DNA of 64,000 nt from assembly GCF_037975245.1 (NCBI RefSeq), contig NC_092579.1:30589666-30653665 (forward strand), given 5' to 3'. Numbering within the stretch: the first letter of the stretch is position 1; the number at the start of each line of letters is the position of its first letter. Below the pieces are notes generated by a model. That model saw only the letters and a list, made by a program, of their open reading frames with translations. It had not been told where the DNA came from and made no database searches. The DNA comes from Apostichopus japonicus. Lineage: Eukaryota; Echinodermata; Holothuroidea; Aspidochirotida; Stichopodidae. Below, in pieces: positions 24,758-36,066 of the stretch. Both the position numbers and the translations under genes were made by a program.

Positions 24758-26052
24758 TGCCAGAAAATTAATCGATATAATATCTGATTTAATCTGACCC
24801 AACGAGGAACGGCTTTTCGGACGTTAAAAGTTACGCAATGAGGATCACATACGACTAGTTTCAACTCATGTGATATATGACGTAATTAAGTCAGGTGACC
24901 GAAACTTAACAAAACTTCGTCTACTTAGCAACGTAGTTTGTATATAGCGGATGAAGGAGTGTACTAACAAGTATGGTTTTACTGTATTTAGCCTCGTACC
25001 AGGATCGTGTACATGCATTAGGGGGTAGCCTAAATTACGTTGCCATTTGTATACAGGATACGATTTTCTTAGCATTGTAGTGAGGATATCAATTATAATC
25101 CATATCTCTACCTCAGGTAGGTATCGTATGTTTCAATTTCTCAACTGTACAACGATAGAAATATTATGTCCGTATCAGGAGAGGTCATTCCCAACTGGAA
25201 TTCGAAAGCAGTAATTTTAGGCTAAACTTAGCCTTAGTCCTAGCCTAGGGATACTGATGTATACTCAGTAATACTAGCATTGCTGCCTATTACTAGTCCC
25301 TAGGCATATAATCCCTATATATTAATGGTGTATTGTTGTAGGAACCACCTAAAAAAAAAATCCAATGTTCAGTTTGTACGAAGGAAACCTAACTTAGGCT
25401 ACCATTACCATGTCCACGTTGGGAATACTGACACTGAAGTCTGAAACAGCAGCAGACTTCGAGTCTGATCATAAGGCTTCATATAGCCTATAGTATAGGC
25501 TATAGGTTAAGTTCATATATTTTCCCAAGCAGCAATGAAGGACATGGTGCCACATCTAGACTTGGGTTATTGTCACAATCTAGGTTAGACCAAGAGTAAT
25601 TGCACCTAGCGCATCAAGACTTTGTTGTGTGTTTCGCTTTATAAGAACTGTATGATTCTTATTATTAGCAAAGGCTTGTATATAACCATAGGCTAGGGGT
25701 AGGCACATTTACGGTACATGTGAACAAAGCCAAGTCAGCTTAGTACTCTGGTACAGTGGTAGCCATGCAGGTCCTATTCTAATGCAAACCTCATGAATCA
25801 CATGAACATCAGCTTGATGGCCTTTTTAACCTTTTTATTTTTTGTATTTAGAAGTGGGCCCTACCAAGTTGAAGCAAACTGCCTAGCCATAAATTTTTGC
25901 CTAGTAATGCATTATATATATGGCCTAGCTAGGCCCTTTATAACTATGCATGTCAGAAGTTTCTTTCATTGTCTTTTATGTTTTATTCTTTTAGATATTA
26001 TTGAAGAAGAAAGTAAGAAATCTCTTAAAGCAACGACAAAGGAGGACCTGTC
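24758..26052. promoter_or_regulatory. Head-to-head upstream region shared by PLBD-like and unknown gene
   Basis: The two genes diverge here, their start codons 1.3 kb apart. An acceptor (CTTTTAG at about 25988-25994) leads into the 5' leader of the rightward gene, so its first, non-coding exon must lie in this interval. The stretch is rich in CTAG/GCCTA motifs (24540-25940; TAGCCTATA with TATAGGCTATAGG near 25483-25507, GGCCTAGCTAGGCC at 25921-25934). No TATA box was convincingly placed. A shared promoter is inference. Confidence 0.45.
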
Positions 26053-29000
26053 ATGTCTAAGTACTTTGACTTAAAAGCTAAACGTACAGATGCAGTTGCC
26101 CCTCGGAGTCTGTTTGGTACTACAAATGAAATTAAAGACAAGAAGGCACTAAGGGAGGCTAAAAATTTGAAGACCCCAGAAAAACCATTAAAACCAGACA
26201 AATTGGCAGATTACAAACCCGATGATGTGAATCAGGTTATGACAAATGAAGAAAATAAATACAGTGATCAGAAGGACAAGGCTAAGTGTGCCAACATGAA
26301 ATTAAAGCAAGCAGAGTTAAATGCTCTCAACTTCCATCCTCAAGCTTCTACAGTTCAGTCTGGTCGTCCAGATAATGCTCTGGCATTTCAACCTCAGAGA
26401 AATTACTCACCGTATAGGCATGATGTGAAATTGCATCCAAGGGATATTGCCTTAGCTGAGCAGTACAACAGATTTGGGTTCGAATTGAGGAATGATGCCA
26501 GCTATGATCACTACAAAGCATCACCATCTAATGACAATTATCAAGTGTTGGGAAATGTTTTGGGCAAAGGAGGTTTGTTTAGTTATAAGGGCCAAGAGTA
26601 TGCTACAGTGGAACCAAATTCCAAACCTCCTAAAACATCTGTGATGTCTAAGAGGTCTACGAGATCAACACCTCGGGCACCGAGTGTTCCTATTCCAGCC
26701 AATATTCGACACACCTATGGCGATTCTGTGTGTCGTGACGTCATTGAGGATGCCCAAATTTTGATAAAGGAAGGAATGTCGCCAGTTCCGTCCAAAGGAA
26801 CCCCAGTTCACTCTAAATCAGGGACACCAAACAGCAGCAGCAGCAAACCAGGGCAAGGTGAACCACCTATCGAAGCAGCTGATACATTTTATGATGACCT
26901 TGGTAATGCATTGAGACAAGACATCTTCAATGGGGTTTCCTACAGTCATTTGAAAAGCCTTAACACCAGTTCCTACACAGCTGACATTGCCAAGAGGTCC
27001 ACAGAGTCTTATCCGCCAAAGTTTGCCGTCCAGCGCAATGCAGACAGTAAGTTTTTTCACTGAAGTTGATAACTATTTCTATAAACTAGTTGGAAAAGGA
27101 GGGATAATTGTGGTTTCTCTTCTGTTGCTAACAGCAGTAATAAAGTTCATCCTTAGGTTATCAAATGTAAAGTACAGTATGAGCTAAATATACAGCTCTG
27201 CAGAAATTTATTCTCAGCCAAAATTGAAAATATTTTAATCTGTCAACAAAGTTTATTTGCATATCTCCCAAACATCTCGTGACAATTCTTCTCACAGCAG
27301 GATGGTTAATTGGAAATCTAATGTAGAGAAACAAATAACACATTTTGCAGCTTTTACCGACGTATGGTAAAATATATCTGGTATTTTGAAGTTAGCAGTG
27401 TTTTCTTCTGTCCTTAGGTTATCAAATGTAAAGTACAGTATGAGCTAAATATATACAGCTCTGCAGAAATTTATCCTCAGCCAATATTGAAAATATTTCA
27501 ATCTGTCTTCAAATGTCAACAAAGTTTATTTGCATATGTATCTCCCAAACATCTCGTGACAATTCTTCTCACAGCAGAATGGTTAATTGGAAATCAAATG
27601 TAGAGAAACAAATAACACATTTTGCAGATTTACGGACGAATGGTAATAGATATCTGGTAATTGTAGTTAGTAGTGTCTTCTTCTGTCATGCGCTGAAAAG
27701 TGTGAAAAGCTTTGTAGCTTGTAATTCATGCACCTGACTGCACCCAATTATTAAACATCATTGGTTTAAGTACTGTAGCAAACTGTGGAAAATAAAAAAA
27801 TAAATATCAGGGTTGGTCACTAATTCTTGGGACCATTTACCAGTTTCAAAACCATCATAAATGAAACTCTGTGATTCACTGAGTTCCTGCAGAACATTTT
27901 ACCAATAGATTCAGTGGATATTAATGAAACTGGAAAATGACTGTGAAAAACAGCCAGTTGATTTGAATTGATGTGATTTCAATTTCAAGTAATTTCAACA
28001 TTATGCCTCAGGAAGAACACTAAACTGGTTGCAAATTGCCTGTGTATTTGGTTGAGAGCAGAACCAATCAGTTTACAAAATGATATGCAGGGTTTTTCAT
28101 TCAAAGACTACACTGTCCTACATTTGTTTAAATCCATCTCTTTTAAAATTCTACAGTTGCTTTGTTTAAAAACTGCTAGTTACAGTATCTTCCAACTTGA
28201 ATAACTATTGATTGTTTGCAAAATGTGCATTGTAAATGATCAACAACAACAGTTACAAACATCTTGTGATCAATCATATTGAACCTTTCAACAGTAATCA
28301 CCACTTTACACTTCATTAACTACTCTTAGTATTGGTCGATATGTTTTTGTCACAGTAGTCCATATCCATATTAACTAACAGTTTGCAACAGATTTTACAT
28401 GATAAGTAGTTTAATATCAGTATATTAAGGTTGTTCTTTTAACTTGAAGGCATTTTTTTAAAACAAAATTAGTACAGTGACACCTTTGCATGTAGCTTGA
28501 AGCTGCTATGTAATGGACAGTTGACATGTAGAACATACTGTATGTATAGAGCTCAAGTTCCTCGCCTGGAATGGTTTATCTTGAGAAGATGAACTAAAAG
28601 CATTCTGCAAAGAATTTCAGTGCAAGTTGTTTAAATTAACTTGCAAATGCAAAAATTGTATTGCATGTACTGAAATATTTAGTCTTCAGATCATATAAAA
28701 AGACCAGATAAATTTAGGATACAGCTTATTGTAGACTAGTCGTGGTAATTCCAGAATGTCGCAGGCTTCTGCAATGAGGCCATCAAAGATAGACAGTTCA
28801 CAAATTCAAATTAATGGATAGTTTAAGCAGAACTTCTACCTTGCTTTTAAAGAAAAAATAGTGCTAATAATATTTTCTACAGCTATTCTGGTTTTCAAGA
28901 TACGAAATCTTTGGACTGTTCCTTTAAGGCTAAGTTGATGTTGATGAGAACTCCTCAGTGCAAATCCTTAATGTTAGTGCTAATCTTTTGTTTTATAAGT

Positions 29001-29888
29001 TCTTATTTCTAAATTATAACTAAACCAAGTTCTCTTAACTGCATAGAAACAGCAGGGCACCCATGGCTAACATTCAACATCACTTTTCAAAATTTGCAAT
29101 GCATTACAATGTCATAAAAGTCTCACGTTTTCCTATTGAGTTTGTGTTGCATCAGGAACTGACTTAATGTTCTTTGTGTTAGACTTATTAGTCCAGTCCC
29201 TTTTATTAGTGTCCCTCAGATATTATAAAGGGTAACTTATCCAAAGGAAAAGTAGTATAGAACTACAACGGCAACTGATAGCAGAGTTTTATAACAGTCT
29301 ACAACATATGAAAGCTAATTGAGATGAAGGGGATGTATGGGATTTCTCGCTTCAAGAAACAACATTCATTTTCCCCCTCCAGTACTATAGCTATCAAATA
29401 CAATGTAGTAATATTTCAACTCATGTGTCTCTTCTTTGGCCGATCATAACATCCAATGAACATGTTAATGCAATTCAAATATCGACAATACTAAGTACAG
29501 TAATACGTAATAGTAATATTTTATGCTATTACCAATAGATATAGCCAATCAATATTAATGGTTGGTTTCTTAAATCATATTTGCTGTTCTAGGGACAACA
29601 TAAACGTTTTGTGTCTTTGTTATTCTCATATTAATGTCATTTAATTCTTTCAACTTTTTTCGTTGTATTTCTTGCATTTTTTCAGGCAAGTGGAATGAAG
29701 ATATGGTTGTTAACCAAAGACTGATGAAGCAATGGGATTCTGTCATGGCTGAGAGGCTGCAAAAACCTGAATGATATTACAGAAAAAATTAATATTTCAT
29801 TCTTCGTTAATGAGAGGGGTGTTTGTAAATTAGTTAAAAGTGTGCTGTGTTTTAGATGTGCTATTACTTCTGATATTTTTTGTCTTTA
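26053..29888 (+). CDS. Unrecognised two-coding-exon protein
   Basis: Coding exons 26053-27046 and 29686-29888 joined by a 2.6-kb GT-AG intron (CAGACA|GTAAGT ... TTTTTTCAG|GC). The start ATG lies in a leader that begins at an acceptor near 25994. The product is about 398 residues: a lysine-rich N-terminus (SKYFDLKAKRTDAV), an ordered-looking middle (YSPYRHDVKLHPRDIALAEQ, YNRFGFELR, VLGKGGLFSYKGQEYATVE), a Ser/Pro/Thr-rich linker around 195-270, then YDDLGNALRQDIFNGVSYSH and a basic/aromatic end (SKWNEDMVVNQRLMKQWDS). No signal peptide or membrane segment. I do not recognise the family. The final exon stays open past MAERLQ to TAA at 29886-29888; one extra A near 29761 would end it at TGA 29771-29773, so the tail is uncertain. 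Confidence 0.75.
27151..27690. repeat. Tandem duplication (about 260 bp, two copies) in intron
   Basis: A segment beginning CCTTAGGTTATCAAATGTAA at about 27151 recurs from about 27413. It has shared internal blocks (CAGTATGAGCTAAATATA, CATCTCGTGACAATTCTTCT, GAGAAACAAATAACACATTT) and small indels. It lies in the intron of the gene at 26053-29888. The rest of that intron (27691-29685) shows no element. Confidence 0.9.
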
Positions 29889-30040
29889 AATACAGACTAT
29901 GTATCATTTGCATTTGCTACAGTATATGTATAATAATAAGGTGTGAAGCTAATTCAGAAATTATCATAGCAAACTTAGGCTCTGTTTCATTTTCATGACA
30001 AATCATGTTCTAGTGATTATCTTTACCAAAGACTATCATC

Positions 30041-30046
30041 AATAAA
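30041..30046 (+). promoter_or_regulatory. Polyadenylation signal candidate for the gene at 26053-29888
   Basis: AATAAA about 150 bases beyond the TAA, followed by GT/AT-rich sequence. Position-based inference. Confidence 0.5.
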
Positions 30047-30567
30047 GGCAGGAGCACAAGGTACAACATCATGTTGAAATTGAAATAATTATAGTTTATA
30101 AAAAAAATTCATCATACTTAAAAGTAAAGTTTTGTCATTCATTCATTAGCTCTAAAGTCTTAAAGAGTTAATGTACCTCTCATTATCATATATCTAGTAT
30201 GATATACAAATATGTATACCATCCTGTGAAAACAGCATAACTATAAAACAAATTCTTAACGGTTTCTGTTTTTTTCAAAAAGTTGTTGATGAAAAATCCT
30301 TCAGTAGGCAATGTGTCCTATTCTGTTGCATGGTAGGTGAAAAGTTTGTCCCTCAAACATAGGAAATTGATAATGTCTCTCCAGCCACTCATTGTGCTTT
30401 CTCACTATACTATCGACCGGTGGTATACAGTAAATAAGTAAATATGATCGGGAGAACTTATGCAATAGTAACACATATAATTGATCTGAACACTGCTGAA
30501 CAGTCTTGCTGCTCAGACATATGCTAAGACTATGTGTAGTAACTTACATTATTTCATGCATATATTT

Positions 30568-30916
30568 ATAGGCGTAGGAGGGGGCGGGGGCTGCAGCCTC
30601 CATCCCAATATTTTCGGGCAATATGCTGAGAATTTTTCGGGCACCTTCTGAAAGTAAAATAATTTGCAATGTGTTTATCAAGGGTTAAACTTATATTATC
30701 ATTACCATTATTGCAATGGCTTTCCCAACAGTTATAACCAATATGGAAGGATAATAACAGGGCAAATGATTGTATGTTATTAGCATCAATCAGATGTAAT
30801 AACTGATACATGTCTATATGATATGCACATTAACATTTGAAAATGTTTTTCGGGCAAGTTGTTACAGGCTTACAGCCCCCCCCCCCCTCCAAATCAAATT
30901 GGGCTCCTACGCCTAT
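30568..30916. mobile_element. MITE-like element with CTCCTACGCCTAT ends
   Basis: A 349-bp non-coding element bounded by ATAGGCGTAGGAG and its inverted copy CTCCTACGCCTAT. The flanks GCATATATT and GCGTATATT look like an imperfect 8-9 bp target duplication, hinting at hAT. The internal sequence (TTTTCGGGCA, CAATATGCTGAGAAT, GGTTAAACTTATATTAT) recurs inverted at 34310-34685 and 47350-47723, so it is a family. Confidence 0.7.
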
Positions 30917-31064
30917 GCGTATATTATTGTTCAACAACATTATAGAATACTCTAACCCAGATCATGGAATAACGTCTTGTTCAAAAAACAAATCTATACT
31001 ATAGCAATTGTACATGAGAAGTAGTGTCTTCCTCAATATCTCTTTGTCTCCTGTAACATAAAAG

Positions 31065-31395
31065 GCTCGAGTTTTGTTATTTTATAATTAATGGACTTTT
31101 ATTATGTGCTGTATATTAACACATTTTCTATCATGATTCAAGCAGTCTTCATTGATCTGTAACAAGTTTACAAGAAACAACACAATAGACTGTTGAAAAT
31201 GAAATTCTCGCCTCTATACATTCCCCTTTCTTTTCATTTCTTAATGGTTTGTGTTTCCTCGAGGAAGTGACTTGCCTTCGTAATTGCTGGTGCTTTACAA
31301 AATGAGAAATTGCTTCCAAAATTCAATTAACTCGACCAGAAAAGGCAGATTTTCTTACTATGTAAACCCAGGGCGGCAACCACCTTGTTTTGGTG
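31065..31395 (+). repeat. GPCR-unit 5' segment, copy 1
   Basis: Non-coding block homologous to 37470-37785 and 51150-51385. Shared landmarks: TTATAATTAATGGA, CATTTTCTATCATG, CTCGCCTCTATACATTC and GGGCGGCAACCAC. It lies about 1.3 kb before receptor 1. Between it and the receptor, 32205-32260 also matches the sequence before receptor 2 (ACGTTTATTTTAAT). No gene is visible in 30917-32695. Confidence 0.8.
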
Positions 31396-32695
31396 TGTGG
31401 CTGTGGGAGGTGGGGGGACTAATTATTTTGATGACGTAAAGCATGCATATGCAGTGGAAGCTGTTCGGAAGAATCATTGGTATATCTGTGACATATCGAA
31501 TCAGTGAGTTGTGGAGAATCAACCTGATTGAATGTTAAGTGATAAGTTGTATTCAGCTATGCCAGGGTTTTCTGTTACCCGCTAAAACTAATTCACCATA
31601 TAGATGTAGAGCAGTGTGACTATCACCATCATCATCATCTTTACTGCAAGAGAAACCTCCGTGTGTGCGCGTGACTCTCAAATTTCTTTCTACGCTCATT
31701 TTGGATTTGTCAAACACCGTTCTTCAAATTGAACTGTATTGTTTCGTTTTACTTTAACTATAAACTGAATATGCAACGTTACAAACTTCAATGACTTACT
31801 CAAATTAGGGCCAGCTTCAGTCAGTGGAAAACGTTCAGTGGGGAAAATTTAGCACGATACCGATATACCTACCCCAACCTCGAGGAATTTATCACGTGGT
31901 TACAAGTTTGAAGATAAGTTTATATTCCTATCAGACAGCTCAGGTGTTAAAACGAGTCTTACCACGTTGAGTCCTGATCAGAATTCTGTGAAGAAAACCA
32001 GTCAGTTGCTTATAGTGGCTATTCGCAGAAACTGTATTGGCTAAACTTGGCAGTTCGAGGTTAATCGAACGTTAACCTTTAAGTGTACGAAGTAGGCTTC
32101 TTTAATAAAAAAAGTTGGCCAATATTATGCTGAGCCTTCCTTATCAATAGTAGAAATGTATCGTGTATGCTGTTTTAAAGAAACTTTATACTAGACATCT
32201 TCAATATATAGAAGAAATCACTAACGTTTATTTTAATATAATACAATCTTTGTGGACGTTGCAAGGCTAAAGGAATAGTTACCTACGGTTTTAGTGATTT
32301 AACACCCTGGTTGTTTAATTTGAAAATCGATTGCAATGCCACCAATGGACTTATATTCAGTCTTTCGTGAACAACAAGTTAACTCTGCAGCAGGCAATTA
32401 GTATAGCTTATAGAAGGAGTTGAGGTAACATCCGGTCACTGAAAGGCTGTACGCATATACGTTTATCCTACAGCTAACTTAACTATCTTTTCTCTGATAG
32501 AGTTCAAATTTATTCTTAGGTGCTACCCTGCAGTCGTGACTCTGTTTTTTTTCTCATTATATGGAAACTGTCGACTAAGTTCAATTACTGTTTTCGCTCT
32601 TCAATACCGATCCAATGCGTGAGAGTTCACCCTAACGTTAGTCCTCTTTTGAAAAAAACAACAACAAGTACTCTAATACATTAAAACGAGCTAAG

Positions 32696-33898
32696 ATGTC
32701 AGGTTTAGAAGATCCAACACCGAACTTAGCCTTGGTTAATAACTCGGTAACCGATTACTCGATTTATGTCGACGACTATATACAAACGGAGGATTGTAAT
32801 GGATTTGAATGGAACCTGGAGAACTTTACACATACAGATATCAAAACTTATTTGTTTTATTCCACTTTTTCAATGTTCATTTTGTCGACCGTACTTCCGG
32901 TCATTGCTGTAATCGGTATCCTAGGAAACGGTGCGTTCATATTTTTAATCTGGAAAGTTCCATCGATGAGAAACAATATGAATATTATTCTCCTCAACCT
33001 AGCCGTTGCTGACGTCATATATCTCTTCGCTGGTTCCTTAGAGAAGTTTTTGAATACTTTATCTTCTCCTGTAGCAGGGGATAAATATTTCTTTGGAAAG
33101 ATTGCTCAATGTTGGATCATATACCCATTACTGTTAGTTACATCATTTACTTCATTACTTCTTGTTTCACTACTTTCGGTGGAAAGATATCTCGCCATCT
33201 GTAGACCATTGGTGCATATAAAGATTTCAGGACGTCGGCGGACTTTGTGTTACGTCACTCTCGTTTGGCTATCAACCTTCATCATCACAGCATCTATTTC
33301 TCCGTCATATACATACTTCATCACTGTGTGTATAGTTTGGCCAAAAGACATCGCTTACGAACATTATCCCCCCATTTCTGGTTTTTGTTATTCCGAAGAC
33401 AACACGTGGTTATATGTTCATCAGATCGTTCAGATTGTTCCGTTCTTCGTCGCACTTATCTTTAATTTAGGATGTATTGTCAAGATTATACTCAAATTGT
33501 ATCGTCGCTTGCCTTCGTCGGTGCCAAGCATAGACGATGCGATGGCAACCCATCAAAGGAAATCAGCAAACGCAGCCACACGAATGCTTTTAGTGAATGG
33601 AATTGCATTCTTCATTTTTGCAACTCCTTTCCATCTGGTAAACGCAATTCAGTTTTTCGAAATCATTTTTCCAAGCTGGTCACCCGACATAGACGTTTTA
33701 AAGAATATCTTTCTTTCGATGTTGTACATTAATTCTGCCATCAATCCATATATTTATGGTATGACTAATCCATTCTATCGTAAGGCCTACGGTAACTTAC
33801 TTCGTCCAAGGTCTAGTTCATTTTGCAATAAATCAAAAACGGCGAGCTCTTCTCTTTCAATGCAATCGCAGGCTACGGTAGATACTACTAACTTGTAA
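32696..33898 (+). CDS. Class A GPCR, cluster copy 1
   Basis: Intronless, 400 residues, seven membrane segments; a rhodopsin-like G-protein-coupled receptor of the peptide-receptor type, ligand unknown. N78 in TM1 (GILGNGAFIF), D106 in TM2 (NLAVAD), C139 at the top of TM3, ERY at 163-165 in place of DRY, W191 in TM4, P249 in TM5, P311 in TM6, NPYIY at 350-354 and an amphipathic helix 8. N15 and N43 are glycosylation sequons; the N-terminus is acidic with tyrosines. TM6 reads FFIFATP, so the usual Trp before the Pro is Ala309. The start is supported by alignment of CTAAGATG contexts in copies 1 and 4. Unlike copies 2-4, its N-terminus reads IYVDDYIQTEDC. Its ECL2 (CYSEDNTWL) matches copy 3. Similarity to TRH or neuromedin-U-type receptors is only an impression. 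Confidence 0.9.
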   Translation: MSGLEDPTPNLALVNNSVTDYSIYVDDYIQTEDCNGFEWNLENFTHTDIKTYLFYSTFSMFILSTVLPVIAVIGILGNGAFIFLIWKVPSMRNNMNIILLNLAVADVIYLFAGSLEKFLNTLSSPVAGDKYFFGKIAQCWIIYPLLLVTSFTSLLLVSLLSVERYLAICRPLVHIKISGRRRTLCYVTLVWLSTFIITASISPSYTYFITVCIVWPKDIAYEHYPPISGFCYSEDNTWLYVHQIVQIVPFFVALIFNLGCIVKIILKLYRRLPSSVPSIDDAMATHQRKSANAATRMLLVNGIAFFIFATPFHLVNAIQFFEIIFPSWSPDIDVLKNIFLSMLYINSAINPYIYGMTNPFYRKAYGNLLRPRSSSFCNKSKTASSSLSMQSQATVDTTNL

Positions 33899-34137
33899 AT
33901 TTAACGAGAGTTTAGTTTATATCGTTTATTTGAGCTTTGGTGTATTTATTTGACACCTCTAGTTCCACACTAAGGTATGGTACTCTCATGCTTTCTCTTT
34001 TGAGAACAAGGTTTCGTTTGAATGATCATGTTGGTGGGTATCGGGGAGAACGTTAAGAACTATACTGAACAGTATTTAAGACATAACATATATATAAATT
34101 CTTCTGATTTTAAAACTTGTTTTTGGCCGATTGGTGG

Positions 34138-34685
34138 TCATATCCATGGGCAGCGATCATGGGGGGGGGGGGCGGGGGGACATGCCCCCCAATATTTTAG
34201 GTGGGGGATATAGTATCTAATATCCCCCCCCCCCAAATATTTGGTAGCATAGTTTTTTTGTGGAAATAGAAAATAATTTGTGAGATTATTTATCCAAATC
34301 ATATTTGGCGGCGGCAGCGCCACAGACGCAGAAGCCTTATTTGATTTGGGGGGGGGGGGGGGCTGTAACGACTTGCCCGACAAATATAACCATTTTTTTT
34401 TTTGCGTGGAGGTTAATGTGCATATCATATACCGTAGGCATTCATCGGTTATTACATCCCATGCCAATAACATACAATCATTTTCCGTGTTATTATCCCT
34501 ATTGGTTAGAATTATTGGGGCTCTCGTTAGTATACAATAATAATGATAATAATAGTATAAGTTTAACCATTGAAAAACACATTGCAAAATTATTCTCCTT
34601 TCAGTAGGTGCCCAAAATATTCTCAGCATATTGCCCGAATTTTCACAAACACTTTTAGGCTGCAGCCCCCACCACCTACGCCTAT
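34138..34685. mobile_element. MITE debris after GPCR 1
   Basis: 34138-34245 is a G/C-run element (GGGGGACATGCCCCCCAATA) and 34310-34685 is an inverted, decayed relative of the MITE at 30568-30916 ending CCACCTACGCCTAT. Both recur at 47160-47260 and 47350-47723 as part of the segmental duplication. Confidence 0.6.
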
Positions 34686-35027
34686 GGTGACCGCCCCCCC
34701 CCCCCCTCGAGCATATTTTGTTTATGATATTGCCAGTTATTTCAAACTAGAAAGTGCAATAGATGCAACTTACAAGGCCTGGGAAGTGCCATTTCTAGCG
34801 ATCAAGGAGGCATTTTCGGCCAAAATTTTCTTTTACGCTTCGCGCCAACACATGGTGGCGCTACGCTTAGATAGTTTGCCTACAATCTTCGCCCCTCCCT
34901 TGACAAATTCCTCGCTATGCGCCTGTCTAACCCTGTCACAATTTGTTACTTAATATCACCAAAAATCGTCACAACCGGAAGTAGTTTTTACTCTTTTTTT
35001 TCTGAAATGAGTTAGCTAGACGGACCG

Positions 35028-35600
35028 CATCCGTTATGAAATTTAACACACGTGACCCCACCACCAAGGACGTTTAAACGGAGATGCCTTTTACAGCGTA
35101 TAAGCGACTGAACAACCTGGCGGATCATTTGGTGAGGGCATCGCATCCTCAGCCCACCCCTGTCGACACTCCAGGCACCTACCCTTGTAACTGCAGTAGA
35201 TGCAATACCTGCAAATATGTTACTTCTAATACTGTGCTTCGTATCACTGGCCCTAAAAACTCTTTTGTAATCAGACATTATTTTTCATGTATTTCTACTA
35301 ATGTGATTTATATTATTATATATAAACGTTGCAATTGACTTTATATAGGTGAAACTAAACGAAGACTGGCAGATCAAATTACTGAACATTTACGCTCCAT
35401 CAAATCCAGTGTTCTGGTTACCCTGTTGCCTCTCACTTCAATTCACCCTTCCCCTGTAAGATCACTGACTTTTCCGTTACGTGTGCTCTGTCCCCCGGAG
35501 GCACTGATATCGATCGGCTAAAATCCGAGAATATACTTATTTTCGGACTTGGCACCTTATCCCCTTATGGTTTAAACTCTAAATTCGATTTGTTGTAAGT
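35028..35600 (+). pseudogene. Penelope-like element endonuclease fragment, copy A
   Basis: Reads as the end of a Penelope-like retroelement polyprotein: YKRLNNLADHLVRAS, a Cys cluster (CNCSRCNTCKYV), then NVIYIIIYKRCN and LYIGETKRRLADQITEHL, a GIY-YIG endonuclease core. An in-frame TGA interrupts the two core strands and a frameshift follows after HLRSIKSS; the remainder (LSPYGLNSKFDLL) continues in another frame. The same TGA is in copy B, so the element was dead before the flank was duplicated. The upstream reverse transcriptase is absent. Family identified by motif memory. Confidence 0.75.
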
Positions 35601-35774
35601 CCTTTTACCCTGCTACTCTTCGCTTCTTTCATGTGTGTGCATTGGGCCATTTTATCTTTCTTCGTTCGCTGTTTACAGTTTCAGTAGTGTTTTTGCTCAC
35701 TTTGATAAAGGGTTTATACCCGAAACGTCGTGTTTCTTTTCTTTATTAGCACTTGCAAACTTTGCAATTTTTCC

Positions 35775-35775
<1 letters not shown>

Positions 35776-35822
<47 letters not shown>

Positions 35823-35910
35823 TATATATTCCACTGGAAGCTTTCCTAGTTTATAGGATTTTTTGGGGGGCTGAAGTTGATTGCTCAGCAAATTTCTGAA
35901 ATTCGTTTTC

Positions 35911-35979
<69 letters not shown>

Positions 35980-36066
35980 CCTATATATATATATATATAT
36001 AGGGCCTATATATAGGGCCTATATATAGGGCCTATATATATATAGGGCCTATATATATATATATAT
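35776..36066. repeat. AT microsatellite with embedded 84-bp duplicate
   Basis: (TA)n tracts with interspersed AGGGCCT blocks. A segment at 35831-35912 (CCACTGGAAGCTTTCCTAGT ...) is repeated almost exactly at 36447-36525, showing internal rearrangement. After the tract follows TCGGATCTTGACACTGGGCC, also found after the AT tract at 48957. Confidence 0.9.

Noticed and set aside
34138-34953. Several frames of 63-163 codons with Gly and Pro runs
   Set aside because: Frames are driven by G and C homopolymer runs in MITE debris and are not conserved in the duplicate at 47.2-47.8 kb.
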